A program made the translations under genes and the position numbers. A stretch of DNA of 64,000 nucleotides, taken from NCBI GenBank assembly GCA_965153355.1, contig OZ231127.1, forward strand, positions 88,164,001-88,228,000, read 5' to 3'. The notes below the pieces were generated by a model that was not told the origin of the DNA, ran no database searches, and saw only the letters and a list, made by a program, of their open reading frames with translations. Below, one piece after another: positions 34,560-46,500 of this stretch. Position 1 is the first letter of the stretch. Every line of letters starts with the position of its first letter. Source of the stretch: Flaccisagitta enflata (Eukaryota; Chaetognatha; Sagittoidea; Aphragmophora).

Positions 34560-37500
34560 ATTCATAACAAATATATAAAAGCATATAAGAGCACCCTGCA
34601 TTTTAATGCTCGGGGTATAAAGTTTGTGTACCTAAAAGTCGACAAAGAGCTGGAAATAGAGTTTGCAGATGTGGAAGAACCAGATACAATATCATCGCCG
34701 ACGATCGAGCGACTGCTAAAATCCGAAGACAGCCGATCCAGCGCAACGTCGGATGAAGATGATGGATCTCGTCGGGTTAGAGCGCCCCCGGTTGTTGACG
34801 TCGTCATCGTCGTCAGCGGCGTATCATCATCGTCGTCGTCGCCTGGCCGTCGATTCACCAGCGATGACCAGCGGTCACCACCAAAGGATGAAGTTGGCAA
34901 GGAGGAAGGATCGCCGATGGTTGAAGAGGAGGAGGAGGAGGAGAAGGGGTTATCGAGCGAAGAATGCGATGGATCGAAAAAGCGGCGATGATGCCTCGCG
35001 GTTAACGTTCTTCGATGTCGTTCAGACTCGATGCCGGAATCCAACGATTCCATCTCTTCGTCTGAATCCGTACTCGCATCGTCGCTTAAATCCTTTTTGA
35101 TTAGAGAGACAAGAGAAAAGAAAAGAAATCGACAAGCATCAATAACACAAAGCTTTTATTTTTAGTTGCGGACACGCAACTCTATAAGAGGCTTTGTCCG
35201 TCCGTCCGACCGTCCGTCCGTCCGTCCGTTGGTCCGTTGGTCCATCCGTCATGGTGATCGAGTTGAAAACGAGCGTTTTCGATACTTTTTGTGTATGTTT
35301 GAGTGTCTGGGCTGGGTTGGGGTGTGGATGTGGGTTGGATGGCCCTGCCCACCCGTCCGCAACAATATTGTGACCCCGCGTCACTTGTTCAAATGAAACT
35401 GCAAAAGAAAGTAAAGACCCCATATTTGGGTGCTTCACATAGCAAAAGTTGCTTATTTCTTTTCATCCTCTTTACCTAATGTGGAGTGAGCAATTTTAGA
35501 ACCCTTACCATTTTTCTTTTATCAAAAATTGTTCATCTTCCGTTTTTTAGAAAATTGTTTTAGAGAGCCTAATTTGTATATTGCAGTGGGATAAAAAAGT
35601 ATGCTGATCTTCTCTGAATTAGCTTTTATAAATTTCTGCTCTTTAGAGAATTGTTAACCTGCTATTTCACAAGCTCTTACGTAACTTATGCTCTGATATT
35701 TCGATTTATTTTCACAAAAATCATGGTTTGCTAAAACTAACAATTGTTTCTTTTGTAACAAGACTACACAGGATTTTGCTGAATTCTGGGAAATCTGAGT
35801 AAACTTGAAGGCCAAAACAAAAACGGAAGATGAAGGAATTTTGAGAAAAGGAAAACGGTCATCTTCATGATTTTTTTCACTCCATATTAGGTAAGCGGAA
35901 CGAGAGGAAAATCAAATTTTTTGCTATGCGAAGCACGCAAACCCCATATCCTTGCAAGTGTAGAGAATAACTATCTACCTACTAGAGATATAGCATCCCT
36001 CATCGCCATTTTTTTTTCAATTTTTCTTTGATTCCGGAACACTTTGCAATTACAGTATGTTAAACTAAAGAACTACAGTTATTGACTTTCATTTGTTATA
36101 TTTTTTTTTGTTTGGAAGTGATCCTTTAAATCATATGACTCAAGACATGACAATGTGTTGCGGTAATTGATGCTTGAAAAAAAACTATTACCTACTTTAC
36201 ATTTTTCCATAAGGTCATCCATCGAAACGGAGAAGAAAGATAAAAGCAAAAATTACCTCCAAGCTCCAGGGATCGATAAGGCCAGCGTTAGCTCTAGCCC
36301 TAGGCGATCTATTCCTCGCCGCCACCGCCGCCGCCGCCGCCGCCACCATCGATGACCGACTACCGGAAAAGCGATCATTCCGACTTCGGCCGACAGCATG
36401 GGAACGAGAAGAGACCCTATCGCTCAAACTTCTTGAAGATCCTCCTCCCAAAGAGACGCGACCCAGTCGACGATCTCGGAGGGATGACGACGACGACGTC
36501 GAGGAGCCACTCGTCGAGTCGGCCTCAGCGGCGGCCTCTCTCACGGCGCGACGATCGTGAAATAACGCGCGGCGCCGCTCGACAAGCCAACGCCGGTATT
36601 GATCCGTACCGGCGCCGTGGGGACGATGATGATGACGATGGTAAGGATCGTTGTTGTCATCGTCGTTGTAATCAAAGTCGTCGTCGTCGGGGTTGTTGCG
36701 AGCGTGCGTCGTGTCGATCGGAGGATCGCTGGAAGGACCGCCGATCGAGTGGCAGACTTGTACGTGGCCTCGATTCGTGCCGTAGACGTAACCGCTGCCG
36801 GGAGTGGGCAAGAAGGAGACCACGTTGGCCGAAATCCAAGCGCGAGGCTGACCAGGAACGCCGTCCTGTATGGGGCGGGAGAGGGGGGGGTTCGGGGGGG
36901 AAGGGACCGATAGATGGAGATACAGGCGGAGAGACAAAAGAAGAGATAAAGGAATAACGAGGGGAAAATAAATGAAAACAGAGATGTAAGAAGAGTCAAA
37001 CAGGGAAGGAAAGATAGAAATGGTAAGACGGGAGATTAAATGGGAAGACAGGCGAAGAGATTGGAACACATGAAGTCACGAAGAAATGGCAAGGCAGATG
37101 AAGAGATGGGAAGGTAGATGAAGAGATGGGGAGGTAGATGACGAGATGGGAAGGCAGATGAAGAGATGGGAAGGCAGATGAAGAGATGGGAAGGCAGATG
37201 AAGAGATGGGAAGGCAGATGAAGAGATGGGAAGGCAGATGAAGATATGGAAAGGCAGATGAAGATATGGAAAGGCAGATGAAGATATGGGAAGGTAGATG
37301 AAGAGATGGGAAGGTAGATGAAGAGATGGGAAGGCAGATGAAGAGATGGGAAGGCAGATGAAGAGATGGGAAGGCAGATGAAGAGATGGGAAGGCAGATG
37401 AAGAGATGGGAAGGCAGATGAAGAGATGGGAAGGCAGATGAAGAGATGGGAAGGCAGATGAAGAGATGGGAAGGAAGATGAAGAGATGGGAAGGTAGATG

Positions 37501-40500
37501 AAGAGATGGGAAGGTAGATGAAGAGATGGGAAGGCAGATGAAGAGATGGGAAGGCAGATGAAGAGATGCGAAGGCAGATGAAGAGATGCGAAGGCAGAGG
37601 AAGAGATGGGAAGGCAGAGGAAGAGATGGGAAGGCAGATGAATAAATGGGTAGGTGATGATATGGGAAGGCAGATGATGATATGGAAAGGCAGATGATGA
37701 TATGGAAAGGCAGATGAAGATATGGAAAGGCAGATGAAGATATGGGAAGGCAGATGAAGAAATGGGAAGGCAGATGAAGATATGGAAAGGCAGATGAAGA
37801 TATGGAAAGGCAGATGAAGATATGGAAAGGCAGATGAAGATATGGAAAGGCAGATGAAGATATGGAAAGGCAGATGAAGATATGGAAAGGCAGATGAAGA
37901 TATGGAAAGGCAGATGAAGATATGGAAAGGCAGATGAAGATATGGAAAGGCAGATGAAGATATGGAAAGGCAGATGAAGATATGGAAAGGCAGATGAAGA
38001 GATGGAATGGCAGATGAAGATATGGAAAGGCAGATGAAGATATGGAAAGGCAGATGAAGATATGGGAAGGCAGATGAAGATATGGGAAGGCAGATGAAGA
38101 AATGGGAAGGCAGATGAAGATATGGAAAGGGAGATGAAGATATGGAAAGGGAGATGAAGATGTGGAAAGGGAGATGAAGATATGGAAAGGGAGATGAAGA
38201 TATGGAAAGGGAGATGAAGAGATGGAAAGGCAGATGAAGAGATGGAGAGACAGATGAAACAGGAGCAGACATGGAGTAGCAATTGAAGAGGCACAGAGAC
38301 AGATGGATAGAGACAGATTGATAGAGACAGATGAATAGATGGAAAGACTATAAGCTGCGATTTATCCCTAAATGGCAACTTACGTGGTGGTACGAGAGTG
38401 GCGTATTCTATTAGTGTTTCTGAGTTTATCTTTCTTCTTATTGTCAGAATAATGATTAGTAGGCTGTGATCTAGAGGCAAATAGAAACGGGTGAAAGTGA
38501 GTATATATATGGACGGACAGTGTATAGGGAAATTCTCGTGCTGTTATTTATTAGTTGTGTCACACATTTATAAAACCGCAAGGTGCTGAACCGATCTAGA
38601 CTAAAACGGAAAGGACAGAAGGTATAAGCTAAACAGAAAGCCATGCAAAAAGCTATGATAAGCGACGTGATAGATGAGGTTAAGCGGTGCAGTATTAATG
38701 ATGCAATGACTACAAATGATGAGAGAAGCGCGTGGTTTATCATGCTATAAATTACCGCCTACATATACTTCCTCATTTTTAAAATATTCGACTCGGATAT
38801 TCACGAGGGGGGGGGGGGGGAGTAAATGCCAAGTGAGAGGAAAGAAAAAGAAAACATGATTAGTTTAGGCAACAACGGTGGCGTAGTAATAAAAAGGATA
38901 TTTTCAATCTACTTTACCGTGTAAACATGATCAACTATCCAAGACGACGGCGACGTAAAAAATGAAAAAAAACGCAATTTTCAATTTTACATTTTAACTA
39001 CCTTCTTTTTTGTAAAATGAAACGAGTATTGAGCATAATTGCAATATGGAAGACATGATCACTGTATAAGCTATGGAAAAAAAACTTTACCGTAATGAGC
39101 ATGATTCAGAAACTGGGACGACGGCGATGTAAAAAATGAAAAGAAAACGAAATTTCCAATTTTACTCCAAAACAGCATTTTTTCTGTAATAATAGTATTA
39201 TGCTTATCTCGAGACGGTAGGAGCAGAAAATCATATCAGTGATGGAAGAAAAACTTGTAAGGCAATCGTAATCACAGAACAGCTTTTTTTTTTCCGAAGT
39301 ATTTTCAGATCTGTAAAAAAAAGGTAATGATATCGAATTTTGTAGAATAGGACGGAGATTTTGTCGATGGATGAGCGTCTATATTCAACGTTTCCTCGGG
39401 CGGGATCTGGACGCTTCTCTTTCTCGCTCTCTTTCTCTTTTCCTCGCTCGTCGTTCGGCGTCGTCATCGTCAGCTTGGCTCAGTCTCAAGACTCTCATCG
39501 TGAACCGGTAGAGGACGGATACATCGATGTCGCGATGCTGTACGACCACTGGAGATGGGACGGAGAAATCCGCGAAGTTGCGGCCACGTCGGCAGTGTGC
39601 GCCGTCCGTCAAATACCTCGAAAATTCGGCGATCGCGGGATGCATGTTAGGGATGCCCTTCGCCAATTCGTGCGCATCCTTCACGTTTTTAGGGACCCAG
39701 TCGAACTCTTTCTCCAAGAGCGGTAATGCGTAGGACGCCTTGAAAACGAAGACTTTGGTGGATGGATGGACGGACTGTAGAATTTCCACCAGCTTGTCGC
39801 GCTCTCCTCTCGAATGATGACGGGAGTAGTGGAAAGCGTAGCGTCGGAAGCGGAACGAAATAAGATTGCCTGCCGTTTTACCCGAATGTTGGAGGACTGC
39901 GAATTGCGGCTCTTTTACGCATTCCATAAATTCCGCCACCGCGTTTCCGTCGTTGAGAAATTTATTTCTTCCACAAGCCAACTCGTGCAAACATCTGTTG
40001 TACGGTGTCGCACACTCTGGCGTAGAGGTGCTCACCTCGTCGTTGTGTGTAAATGGAACACCGCGGGTTTTGCAAAAGAAGCGGCAAAGCGTATTCGAAT
40101 GGTTGGCCAAATACTCGATGCAGCATTTGAATTCCTCTTCTTTATTTTTGGTGTGCTGCACGCAAATGTCGTAGAAGTCGGCTGGTTCCGTTTCACCGTC
40201 TTTGAACTCTTTCAGTTCCCTTTCAATTTTGGCGCGTAGGAAGACAAATCTCGCTTCTTCGGGGATCGGCACTTCAAGATGACGACAGACCGATTCAATA
40301 AAATTGCGAACGCGCGATTCCTTCCAATTTTTCGCTTGGACGACGGCGGGATAATTTTCGCGGAAGATGTCGGCCGTCAGCATCTTTTCTCTAATAATTT
40401 CCGGGTTTTGCGCATTAGTCGCCAAGAAACGCACCACTTCCAACACTCCACCGTCGTTTGGATGGTTAAGGTATCTGACCGCTTTTTCCAGCATGGAGGG

Positions 40501-43500
40501 AGAGTGTTGGTCAGAGAAGAAGTCGTCGAGGATGAGGAGAGGAGAGATTCCCGTGTATCTCTCAAGTTTGACGATGATATTGAGACGGCTCGATCCAAGA
40601 GTGCCGTGTTTGAGGAGGAGGAGGATGAAGGGACGATATTCGATGGGAAGTTGGGAAATCATGATTTTTGCGACGACGAACAACTCGGCTCTTTTCATCA
40701 TGCGGCGGAGGATTTCGATGACATGGAAATACCGCCACATCGTTTTCTCTTCGTCGGGGCTTTTAGCTTTTCGTAAGATCTCCAGATAGTCGTCCTCGTC
40801 TTTTCCGCGAATATCTTGTGCAACCCGATACGACCAAGCATCCGGCGCTTCGTCGGTTCGCGGTTTTGACTTCGATCTCTTCCTTTTTCTGCTATTCGCG
40901 GACCTCTCTGGCGATGCCGTAGGCCGCGAAATCTCTGTAGGAGGTGACAGAGGAGGAAGAGGAAGAGAAGGTTGGGCAAGAGGAGTAGGAGGACGAGATG
41001 TTGATGGAGAATGATTTTGAGAAGGAAGAATAGCAGTAGAAAGCGCAGGAGAAGATGGCGATGGGGTAATAGGAATTAATGGTGGCATTTCATCAATGAT
41101 ATTTTGTGACTGGGGAGAAGGAAGAGGAGGAGATGCCGGAGCAGGTGGAGGGGCATTTGACACTGAAGAAGTTGTGGTTGGGGGGGAAGAGGATGGATGG
41201 GGAGGAGACATCGGATATTCCACCAAGGGCTCTGTAATGTCAATCTCAACAGGCTCCTTATCTGTTAACGCATTTGCACGTGGTGGTTGTATATTCAATG
41301 ACATCAAATTTGGTGGTCTGCGGTACACTGCTGGCCCTTTGGATCGACCGGTAGGGTTTAAGTTGGGTACCGACATAGAAGAAATAACCACAGCATTTTC
41401 TTTTTGTAAAATGAACCCAGAATCGGTTTGAGCACCCGTCACTCTTGTAACCTCAGTGATTTGTTGAACTGAATGATAACTTCTGGTTTTACGTGGTTTT
41501 CTCTTAAAACAGATATCATCGTCATCACTGTCACTAGAATCAGACCCGTATTTATTCTTACCGATTCTAGGAGTCTCCTGAACTTCCATCGCTTCCCATT
41601 TGGACGTTCCAACGGCGCCGGCGTCATCATCGGCACCCGTAACCTGGGGCTCAAATGTGACGGTTCGTTCCTCTTCTTGTTCTTCTGCTGGCTCGACAGC
41701 TGTCTCGGCGCGAGACGACTGAGGAATCTCCGGTGGCGCCGGGCTGGCCGGTCTGGCGTTTTCACCAAGCGGAGAAGGATCGAAGATTCGAAATCGATTG
41801 TGCGGGACGCGACGAAATTCTGTCGGGGGATCGATAATTTTCTCCTTTCTATCGTTCTTTAAGATACGACGGATTCGCGATTTTAACGCCGACAGAACCA
41901 ACTTCTTCTTTTGGGCAGCCGCGACTTTGCTTTGCAAATCCCATTTTGCTTTGCGCAGGTTTTCGAGGGTTTTGAACTCGTTCTTCGATAATTCTCTCAA
42001 GTCGTCTCTCATCACGTGCAACGGCTTTCCTCTGCACAGATCATATTTGTGAAGAACTTTGTAAAAGGATGTGCTGTTTAAAAACGCGTTTTCTCCGATG
42101 GTTGTCGCGAGAGCGTCGTGAGAAATGCCGAGAAAGTCGCAAAAGTTTTTCATCGCCGTTTGCATTCTGCGTGCGTCGTTGGCGGCGTAACAAAGGTTTC
42201 TATCTGGAATAATTCCTTTCTCTTCCCCGAAATCGGCCATATGATTGCGGTGGTCGTCGCTTTTGTCGATAATTTTGTTAGGGTCGACGAACTGCACGAA
42301 ATCTTTAAGGGAGATTTCCCTGAACATGCCGTGAACCTTGTCTGGTTCCTCCAACCAGATTTGCAAAGAATCGTCGTCGCGGACGAGCGCTTCCGCGAGA
42401 TAATAGGCTCGTTGGGCGTCGATGACATAGACTGACGCGATTTCCTCCTTAGAAAGCCCAAACATTTTCGCGATTCTTGGGAAATCCTTTGCGATGTTTT
42501 TCCCAACTTTGACAAAATTATCGTCGAGAAGAAAGTCCTTAATTATTTTGCCGGGATCGCCTTCTTCATCGAAAACACACAACGGAATTTTATTAACTCT
42601 CTTGCGCGCCGAGTGGAGGTGAATGACGTAGTTGAATTCCTTTTCATCGTCGTCGAAAGACACTTGGAATAATGAAGGCTCATCGTTGTGTTTCTTTTCT
42701 TTTCCTTCGTCGTCGATACTGACCAATTTCCTTCTGTCTGCTTTGAGGGAAAGGCGACCGACGTGGTCAACCATCGCTCTCAAATCGTCGTGTGACCTCA
42801 CTTGAATCACATCTTTTTTTCTAACTGAATCGAGCGTCGCACCGACGGCTTTCAATTCCCAATCGAGCAGCCACCTATCCATGCGATTGGTGTCTTTCGG
42901 CTCCGTGCGTTTGCCGTAGGATGGGCGAGGAAGATCCTCCAGTTTAACATCGGGGATTCGGAGGTCGTCGTCGATGGTGATGACGAGAGTCCCATACTCA
43001 TCGTCGGCGTCTGGCTGGCGCGTCTCTTCAAATTCGAAGGCGTCTCCGCCAATATCCGGTTCCGGCGGTTGCATGGCGCCTTCTCGAATGGCCAGCATTT
43101 CCGTGAATGCATTTTGCTCGTTTTTCTTCTTATTCAATCGTCTTCGCGCGGATTTGCTTAGGCCGGAGCCGCTCATTATCGTCGTCGTCGTTGTTGTAAG
43201 CACGAAAGAAAGATTACTTACTCTTACCTTTCATTAACCATGGGGGGGAGGAAAGGGGGAGGGAGGATTAGGATTAACGTGAAATTACCGGATACCATTC
43301 ATATTTCAACTTCAACTTAAAATTTCAAAGTGTCAGATTCGGGCTAAAACAGATTCATGGCTTAAGAACGCATTTTTCGACTTTTTTCCATTTTTAAAAC
43401 GATTAAAAACCAAGTTTTTCTTTCACTTTTCAAACGGAATAAAACAGATTTTCATGACTGTCTTTTACTTTTTAAAACGTATTTATCATGTGGTATTGTA

Positions 43501-46500
43501 TGTCGTCATTCATCAACACAATAACAAGTCTGTCACTTTCACTTCCTCATTTTTTTAAAATGAGTCTTTAACCGGATTCCCATAATTGCCTCGTATGCTA
43601 CACTATAACGGGATCCTTTTTCTTTTCCGCGCCGTTTTTCTGGTTTCCCGGGATGGAATTTCACATGCTTCGCCTGAGCAGAGAGTTTGTTTTGAAACAT
43701 TAATGTTTTTTTTTGTTGCGGGTGTGGGTAGACATTACCAAATCAGGTAGAAAACAACGATTTCAGTTTACCTTTCACATTCACACGATTTCGCTGCATC
43801 CCATGTCATTATCTCAATCAGGGTATTCCGAAAAACAGTATTTTTTTACTAAGATTTTAGTATTGACAGTCCAACCTGCAATTTTGCTGTTGACATTTTT
43901 AAATTTCGATGGCCATCGATTGTTGTTGGTACCACAAATCTCCAGGAAGCACGGCATCCAGCAGGTGAAATCCACACTGAGACGTACAGGGTGTTTTCCG
44001 GGCTTCAGCAGGTAAAACGCACGCTGAGTCGCTCAGAGTGTTTTTCTGTTTTGTTGGGAAGAGCCAGGGGGATAGCAGGAAGAGTGGGGGTAGAGAAGAA
44101 GACACGGGTGGGGGTTGTGGGGGTTGGGAAACAATGCAGATATGTTAATTAACATGTTATTGGCGCGATTTCATGTTCTAGCTAGTTTTACAGGGGGGGG
44201 GGGGAATTTGAGGAACATAGACCAATTGCTAACTGCCACGTTTACACTAATCAATTTGGAGTGCTAGAATGCTGAGGGTCGATGTTGGCATCATCTGGAA
44301 TGGAATCCACACGTCCGGACTCGTTTTGACCCCGTCGGTAGTAGGAGAATGGGTTAAGGCTGAGGTTCCAAATGCTGCTCGTCTCTGCAACTGTAGATTG
44401 AGGATTTGGATTGGCAATAACATGAATTTCATTGTCAGGACAGTTGGACACAATTGGTTCATCAAAATTTTGCGGTTCAGAAACGCGATTACGAATCAAA
44501 TCATGAGAAGAGAAATCACTCAACGGGTTGGATGAATCGGAAGGCTCGCTCCAATCTTCCAAGGAAATGTCGCGATTGACCATCTTCTTTCCCGTCACCA
44601 TGAGTTTCGCCATGCTGCTGTGGATTTGTTCCTCTTGCTCGCGCATCAGCTTCTCTCTTCGTCGCGTAAGAACACCCATGTGCTCTTTTGACTTCATTCG
44701 CACCACATCGCTCGCACGCATTCGATTCTCGTTTCGCCCTTTGCCTTTGCCTTTGTTTTTTGTCCCATCGTCTTCGTCGTCGCCTTCGCTCGTCACTCGC
44801 TTTTCTACGGAAAAGTCTGACACCTTAGGCGCTAAGGCACCAGAACCAAACGCGGTATTACCTGACGTGGATGGTAGATCGGCGACGTCGATGGCGGATG
44901 ATGATTCAGCATCAGACAGTTGAGCACTTTCTGTTGACGTACCAGGCAGGATTTCAGATGAGGACATCCCAATTGTTGTAAGGGACAAGAGCTCCACTTG
45001 TCTACGTTGCCGACGTGGTTGCGGGGCAACCGTTTCATAATCATCGGACACTTTCCCTTGATCCAGAGGCACCGCTGACACAGCTAAGCGCTCTGAAAGG
45101 GCTGCAGGAATAGGCTGACCAGGATGGTCGGTCGGTTGGTCACTCCTGACCTCGGTAGACAGTTCGGGTGGAGGAGGGATTTCGGGTTGGCTGGTTTTAG
45201 CGGCCGTCGAACGTTTGTTGAGATTCACCGTTGATTCTGCTTCTGTCGGTGTATCGGAAGGGGTTGGAGTGACGGACGCCGTTGGGACAACAGATGACGG
45301 TTGTGAGGATTGCTCGTCTGATGAGGATGGTGATGAGGATTCATCGTCCGATGATGTTGACGGGGGACTGCTGGCTGGCGGTGAGGCGATTTGCGCCGAG
45401 GAGTCAACCGTCTGCGGGGATGGAGTGTCGCGTGGATGCGGCGCAGGAGCGGCAGCTTGCGATGGCGGGTTTATTGGCGCTGTTGTTGGGGCTAATGGTA
45501 GAGGTAGCAGGGATGCTGCTGGAGGAAGCGAAGGGAGCAGCGGTGCCGTCGGTGCCAGAGGCTGTTGCGACGGAGACAGCGGCGGTAATTGCGGTGGGAG
45601 TGATGTTGATGCAGATTGAGGCGTTTGAGAGGGCGGCGTTTGAGCTGCCACCGGCGCTTGCGGCGGTGCCGACGTTGACAAGGCAGTCGACGTGCTCGGT
45701 TTCGCCACCGACGTAGGGAAGAGCCTCGCTACTGTGGACATGCGCGTTCTAGTCGGAGTAGCTGCACTGGCTGAAGATGACACTAGATTTGTGCCAACTC
45801 CACCGAGGGACATGGAAATTGCACTGCCCATTGCAGCGGCTGCGAGAGTGAGCTCGAGATCCGACTTACCCGTGGTTTCCCGAGATGTCGACCTTGTGCG
45901 TCGTCTCGGAACGTCGGGAGGCGCGGTTGAAGCTTTGTTTGGATGAATCTCCGTCTTGGAAGGGGGCGGAGTTGGATTCTCCGTCTTAGAAGGGGGCGGA
46001 GTGGGTTTGAGGATGGATGGCTTCTTGTCCATTTTCGATTTTTTCAATTGTTCGTAATTTTTCGTCGTTTTTGAACCGTCGGGCCTTTGGCAGTCGTAGG
46101 TAGTGCCGGTGTCTCCCTGGGGACCTGTGTGACGCTCCACGACTTCCATTTTGACCCACTTTGGCTGAAGTTTATTGCGCAGGGCCTCTGGAATTTCTTC
46201 GTACACCGTATCGCCAGGCTCGAGAGGTTGATGTTTCACTTTCTTCTCGTAGGCCTTGACGTCTTTCTCACGCCTTAGGATCATTCGTCTTCGGGCTTCT
46301 TCGTACACTTCCTTGGATCGCATCTTGTGCTCTTCAAAGAACTTTCGAAGATCCTTGTCTGCAACCGTCTTCGAATCCACGTCGACGAATGTAGGGAGAG
46401 GAGGTTCCCGCCCGTACATGAGATGATACGGTGTCATTTCGCTGTTGTACCTCGGCGTGGTGTTGTACGCCCACTCGACGTATTGGAGATGGTCGACCCA

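Noticed and set aside
36996-38480. 494-codon minus-strand frame (LHLPFHIFICLSISSSAFP repeats)
   Set aside because: Translation of the 20-bp minisatellite inside an AMBRA1-like intron.
38471-38743. 90-codon frame present three times (38471, 52810, 53241)
   Set aside because: It lies within each LTR and is identical because the LTRs are; no domain, and it overlaps promoter and polyadenylation signals.
39385-43176. ORF3 as an independent host exonuclease gene in the AMBRA1 intron
   Set aside because: It lies inside the LTR/TSD boundaries, is intronless although host genes here are intron-rich, and is on the element's coding strand in the env position. Not fully excluded without other copies.
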